Positions 5,688 through 7,744 of a stretch of DNA of 7,744 bases are shown here, piece by piece. The position numbers and the translations under genes were made by a program. Position 1 is the first letter of the stretch. Every line of letters begins with the position of its first letter. The notes beneath the pieces are model-generated. The model saw nothing but the letters and a program-made list of their open reading frames with translations. It was not told where the DNA came from and did not search any database. The DNA lies in contig JANXFM010000112.1 in the NCBI GenBank assembly GCA_024959975.1, forward strand, positions 1 through 7,744. Reading direction: 5' to 3'. The stretch comes from Flavobacteriales bacterium (GTDB taxonomy: Bacteria > Bacteroidota > Bacteroidia > Flavobacteriales > UBA7430).

Positions 5688-6962
5688 TTAGATAGCTTTT
5701 AGCAAGAAGTAGTTTTTCTTACCCTTCTGTACCAAAATATACGTGCCGTTAAGTAAATCTTCAGTAGCTACAATTTTATCGGCACCTACTTTGAGTTTGT
5801 TTATGCTTACTGCATTCGACTGCAACATTCTTCTGGCTTCACCATTCGATGCAAATACCTGAGTTTTTTGTGCCAACAAATCAATAATCTGAGCTCCGGA
5901 ATCAATATCCGCCTTAGCAACTTCAAATTGAGGTACACCCTCAAAAATATCCAACAAGTCACGCTCTTCAATACGCTGCAGTTGTTCGGCAGTATCTTTT
6001 CCAAAAAGAATTTCCGAAGCTTCAATCGCTCTCTGATATGCATCCTCACCATGAACACACACAGTTACATCTTTTCCTAAAGCTTTTTGCAACACTCTTA
6101 AATGTGGCGCCTGTTCATGCTCAGCAATTAATGCATCTATCTCTTCCTTAGACATCAAGGTGAAAATTTTGATGTACGTCTTTGCATCTTCATCAGAAGC
6201 ATTTAACCAATACTGGTAAAATTTATAGGGCGAAGTTCTGTCCGAATCCAACCAAACATTCCCTCCTTCGGTTTTACCGAATTTCGTTCCGTCAGCTTTC
6301 TTAATTAAAGGGGTTGTAATCGCAAAAGCTTCTCCTCTGGCCTTTCTTCTAATCAATTCCGTTCCGGTTACAATATTTCCCCACTGATCAGAACCTCCAA
6401 GCTGAAGTTTACAATTCTTCTCCGTATATAAATGATAGAAATCATAGCCTTGAACCAACTGGTAAGTAAACTCTGTAAAAGACATTCCCGTTTCTAAACG
6501 CGACTTTACAGAATCTTTTGCCAACATATAGTTTATACTGATATGCTTTCCTACATCTCGAATAAAATCAAGGAAATTAAAGTCTTTAAACCAATCGTAA
6601 TTATTAACAATTTCAGCAGAATTATCGCCACAATCAAAATCTAAAAAGCGCGCCAATTGCTTTTGAACGCAGGTCAAATTATGCTCTAAAATATCTGCAG
6701 AAAGTAAATTACGCTCCTTAGATTTTCCCGAAGGATCGCCCACCATACCTGTGGCACCTCCAACCAAAGCAAAAGGCTTATGACCTGCTCTTTGAAGATG
6801 AACTAAAGTCATGATCTGCACCAAGCTACCAATGTGCAATGAATCAGCCGTAGGGTCAAAACCAATATAGGCCGAAGTCATTTCCTTCTGTAGTTGTTCT
6901 TCTGTTCCGGGCATGATATCGTGAATCATACCTCTCCATTTCATTTCTTCAACAAAATTCAT
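5688..6962 (-). CDS. tyrS: Tyrosyl-tRNA synthetase
   Basis: A class Ic aminoacyl-tRNA synthetase that charges tRNA-Tyr with tyrosine. Its 424 residues match the usual bacterial TyrRS-I length. The HIGH motif is HIGS (43-46), preceded by YIGFDPTADSL. The tyrosine-pocket segments LVQGYDFYHL and GGSDQWGN (189-196) are present. The KMSKS loop reads KFGKT (227-231), a normal variant for this TyrRS class. The C-terminal part (about 355-420, with RRMLQSNAVSINKLKV) is the S4 RNA-binding domain. No residue is missing or unusual. It is a single-gene unit transcribed divergently from the epimerase gene. No Shine-Dalgarno or T-box leader is seen. Confidence 0.97.
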   Translation of the reverse strand: MNFVEEMKWRGMIHDIMPGTEEQLQKEMTSAYIGFDPTADSLHIGSLVQIMTLVHLQRAGHKPFALVGGATGMVGDPSGKSKERNLLSADILEHNLTCVQKQLARFLDFDCGDNSAEIVNNYDWFKDFNFLDFIRDVGKHISINYMLAKDSVKSRLETGMSFTEFTYQLVQGYDFYHLYTEKNCKLQLGGSDQWGNIVTGTELIRRKARGEAFAITTPLIKKADGTKFGKTEGGNVWLDSDRTSPYKFYQYWLNASDEDAKTYIKIFTLMSKEEIDALIAEHEQAPHLRVLQKALGKDVTVCVHGEDAYQRAIEASEILFGKDTAEQLQRIEERDLLDIFEGVPQFEVAKADIDSGAQIIDLLAQKTQVFASNGEARRMLQSNAVSINKLKVGADKIVATEDLLNGTYILVQKGKKNYFLLKAI

Positions 6963-6995
6963 AGTAAGTGCATTTATTGACGGGTAAAAATAGGA

Positions 6996-7016
6996 GTTTT
7001 ATTCTGTATATAAAAC
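6996..7016. promoter_or_regulatory. Inverted repeat GTTTTAT-N7-ATAAAAC in the tyrS/epimerase divergent gap
   Basis: A perfect 7-bp inverted repeat sits in the 78-bp gap between the divergent tyrS and epimerase starts. It could be an operator or overlap core promoters. On the minus strand its outer TTTT is followed, 19 bases later, by TATTTTTA, a 7/8 match to the -7 element, which is a plausible weak tyrS promoter. The base composition is simple, so chance symmetry is possible. Confidence 0.25.
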
Positions 7017-7040
7017 ACCGTATTTACTTATCTTTCCTCC

Positions 7041-7744
7041 ATGATATTAGTTACCGGAGCAACAGGCTTAGTAGGGTCGCACCTACTCTATCAGATTTGT
7101 AAAACTGAAGAAAACATTCGCGCAACCAAAAGGGATCGTTCAAATCTCGACCTGGTGAAAAAAGTATTTTCCTATTACTCCAATGGTGCTGACAAACTTT
7201 TTAACAAGATTGAGTGGGTCGACGCAGACCTCCTAAACATTACAGAACTAGAACTTGCATTTGAAGGAATCACAAAGGTATACCACTGTGCCGCCTGGGT
7301 AAATTTTAACCCAAAGCATAAACACAAAATGATTCGAAATAATGTAGATAGCACCGCAAATATTGTGAATTTATGCCTTGCTTATCAAGTACAAAAACTC
7401 TGTCATGTTTCGTCTGTAGCTGCAATAGGAAGGGCTGGAAATAGTACTATCATAAACGAAGAAACTTCATGGCTTGACGGCCCAGAAAATAGCAATTACG
7501 CCATTAGCAAATACAATTCCGAATTAGAAGTTTGGCGAGGTGTTGAAGAAGGTTTAAATGCCGTAATCGTAAATCCCTCCATCATTTTAGGCCCTGGAGA
7601 ATGGAAAAGAGGAAGCTCAATGATCTTCCATCAAGTATGGAAAGGTATGCCTTTTTATACAACAGGAACGAATGGTTTTGTTGATGTAAGAGACGTTGCC
7701 AACGTAATGATCCAACTAATGGAAAGCGAAGTGAAATCAGAGCG
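7041..7744 (+). CDS. NAD(P)-dependent epimerase/reductase (extended SDR), 3' end outside the window
   Basis: The first 234 residues of an extended short-chain dehydrogenase/reductase; the reading frame is open at the window end. The N-terminal MILVTGATGLVGSHL contains the Rossmann GxxGxxG (G6, G9, G12). DAD (61-63) and YHCAAWVNF (81-89) follow the NAD-binding order. HVSSVAAIG (122-130) supplies the catalytic serine region, and Y153-AIS-K157 is the YxxxK catalytic pair. NPSIILGPGEW and GFVDVRDVA (212-220) are typical of the dihydroflavonol-4-reductase/epimerase-like subfamily. Members oxidise or reduce nucleotide sugars, steroids or other alcohols; the substrate here cannot be told. The ATG start is the first possible in the frame, since an in-frame TAA lies at 7011. 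No Shine-Dalgarno is seen. Confidence 0.88.
   Translation, partial: MILVTGATGLVGSHLLYQICKTEENIRATKRDRSNLDLVKKVFSYYSNGADKLFNKIEWVDADLLNITELELAFEGITKVYHCAAWVNFNPKHKHKMIRNNVDSTANIVNLCLAYQVQKLCHVSSVAAIGRAGNSTIINEETSWLDGPENSNYAISKYNSELEVWRGVEEGLNAVIVNPSIILGPGEWKRGSSMIFHQVWKGMPFYTTGTNGFVDVRDVANVMIQLMESEVKSE

Noticed and set aside
5807..6080. Frames on both strands within tyrS
   Set aside because: They are alternative readings of a fully conserved tyrosyl-tRNA synthetase gene.
6272..6286. KFGKT in place of KMSKS in TyrRS as a defect
   Set aside because: KFGKT is a normal form of the motif in bacterial TyrRS of this class.
1..7744. CRISPR array, insertion sequence, phage or integrase remnants near the tRNA
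   Set aside because: No regularly spaced direct repeats, transposase or integrase motifs, or tRNA-end duplication (att-like) were found on either strand.

Overview
The window is AT-rich DNA that reads as a member of the Bacteroidota, most likely a marine or aquatic Flavobacteriales (Cryomorphaceae/Crocinitomicaceae-like). Four things point there. Perfect TAnnTTTG promoter -7 elements lie upstream of two genes. Shine-Dalgarno sequences are essentially absent. A secreted protein carries GCTD...DDGSC motifs and a type IX secretion (T9SS)-like C-terminus. A LuxE-like 'acyl transferase' of a type often seen in this phylum is present. This placement is inferred from sequence features, not from a search.

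Layout. 1-180: a minus-strand tRNA-Asn with a recognisable promoter and, behind it, a probable terminator of the next gene. 181-2295: a minus-strand 704-residue secreted multidomain protein (signal peptide, TlpA/ResA-like thioredoxin domain, repeated beta modules, T9SS-like tail). 2296-2777: a 482-bp gap with that gene's promoter, an inverted repeat just upstream of it, and a decayed signal-peptide-like relic resembling the start of the 704-residue gene. 2778-3182: a minus-strand thioredoxin-type arsenate reductase (ArsC). 3246-5675: a plus-strand run of beta-carbonic anhydrase, LuxE-like acyl-protein synthetase and a small spermidine-synthase-fold protein, with a degenerate tandem duplication of the synthetase gene's tail before the third gene. 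5688-6962: minus-strand tyrosyl-tRNA synthetase, converging on the third gene with a 12-bp gap. 7041-7744: the 5' part of a plus-strand NAD(P)-dependent epimerase/reductase cut by the window end.

How the genes work together. tRNA-Asn and TyrRS are translation housekeeping. ArsC and carbonic anhydrase are divergent and share a 63-bp control region with a 12-bp perfect palindrome. Carbonic anhydrase and the LuxE-like gene are 12 bp apart and probably cotranscribed; no shared pathway can be shown. The 704-residue protein stands alone and is probably exported, with a thioredoxin-type active site outside the cytoplasm.

I see no mobile element, CRISPR array, phage gene or clearly new defence or biosynthetic system. 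The most informative unannotated structures are two degenerate duplications (the luxE-like tail, and the start region of the secreted-protein gene) and the modular, partly mirrored layout of the 704-residue protein.
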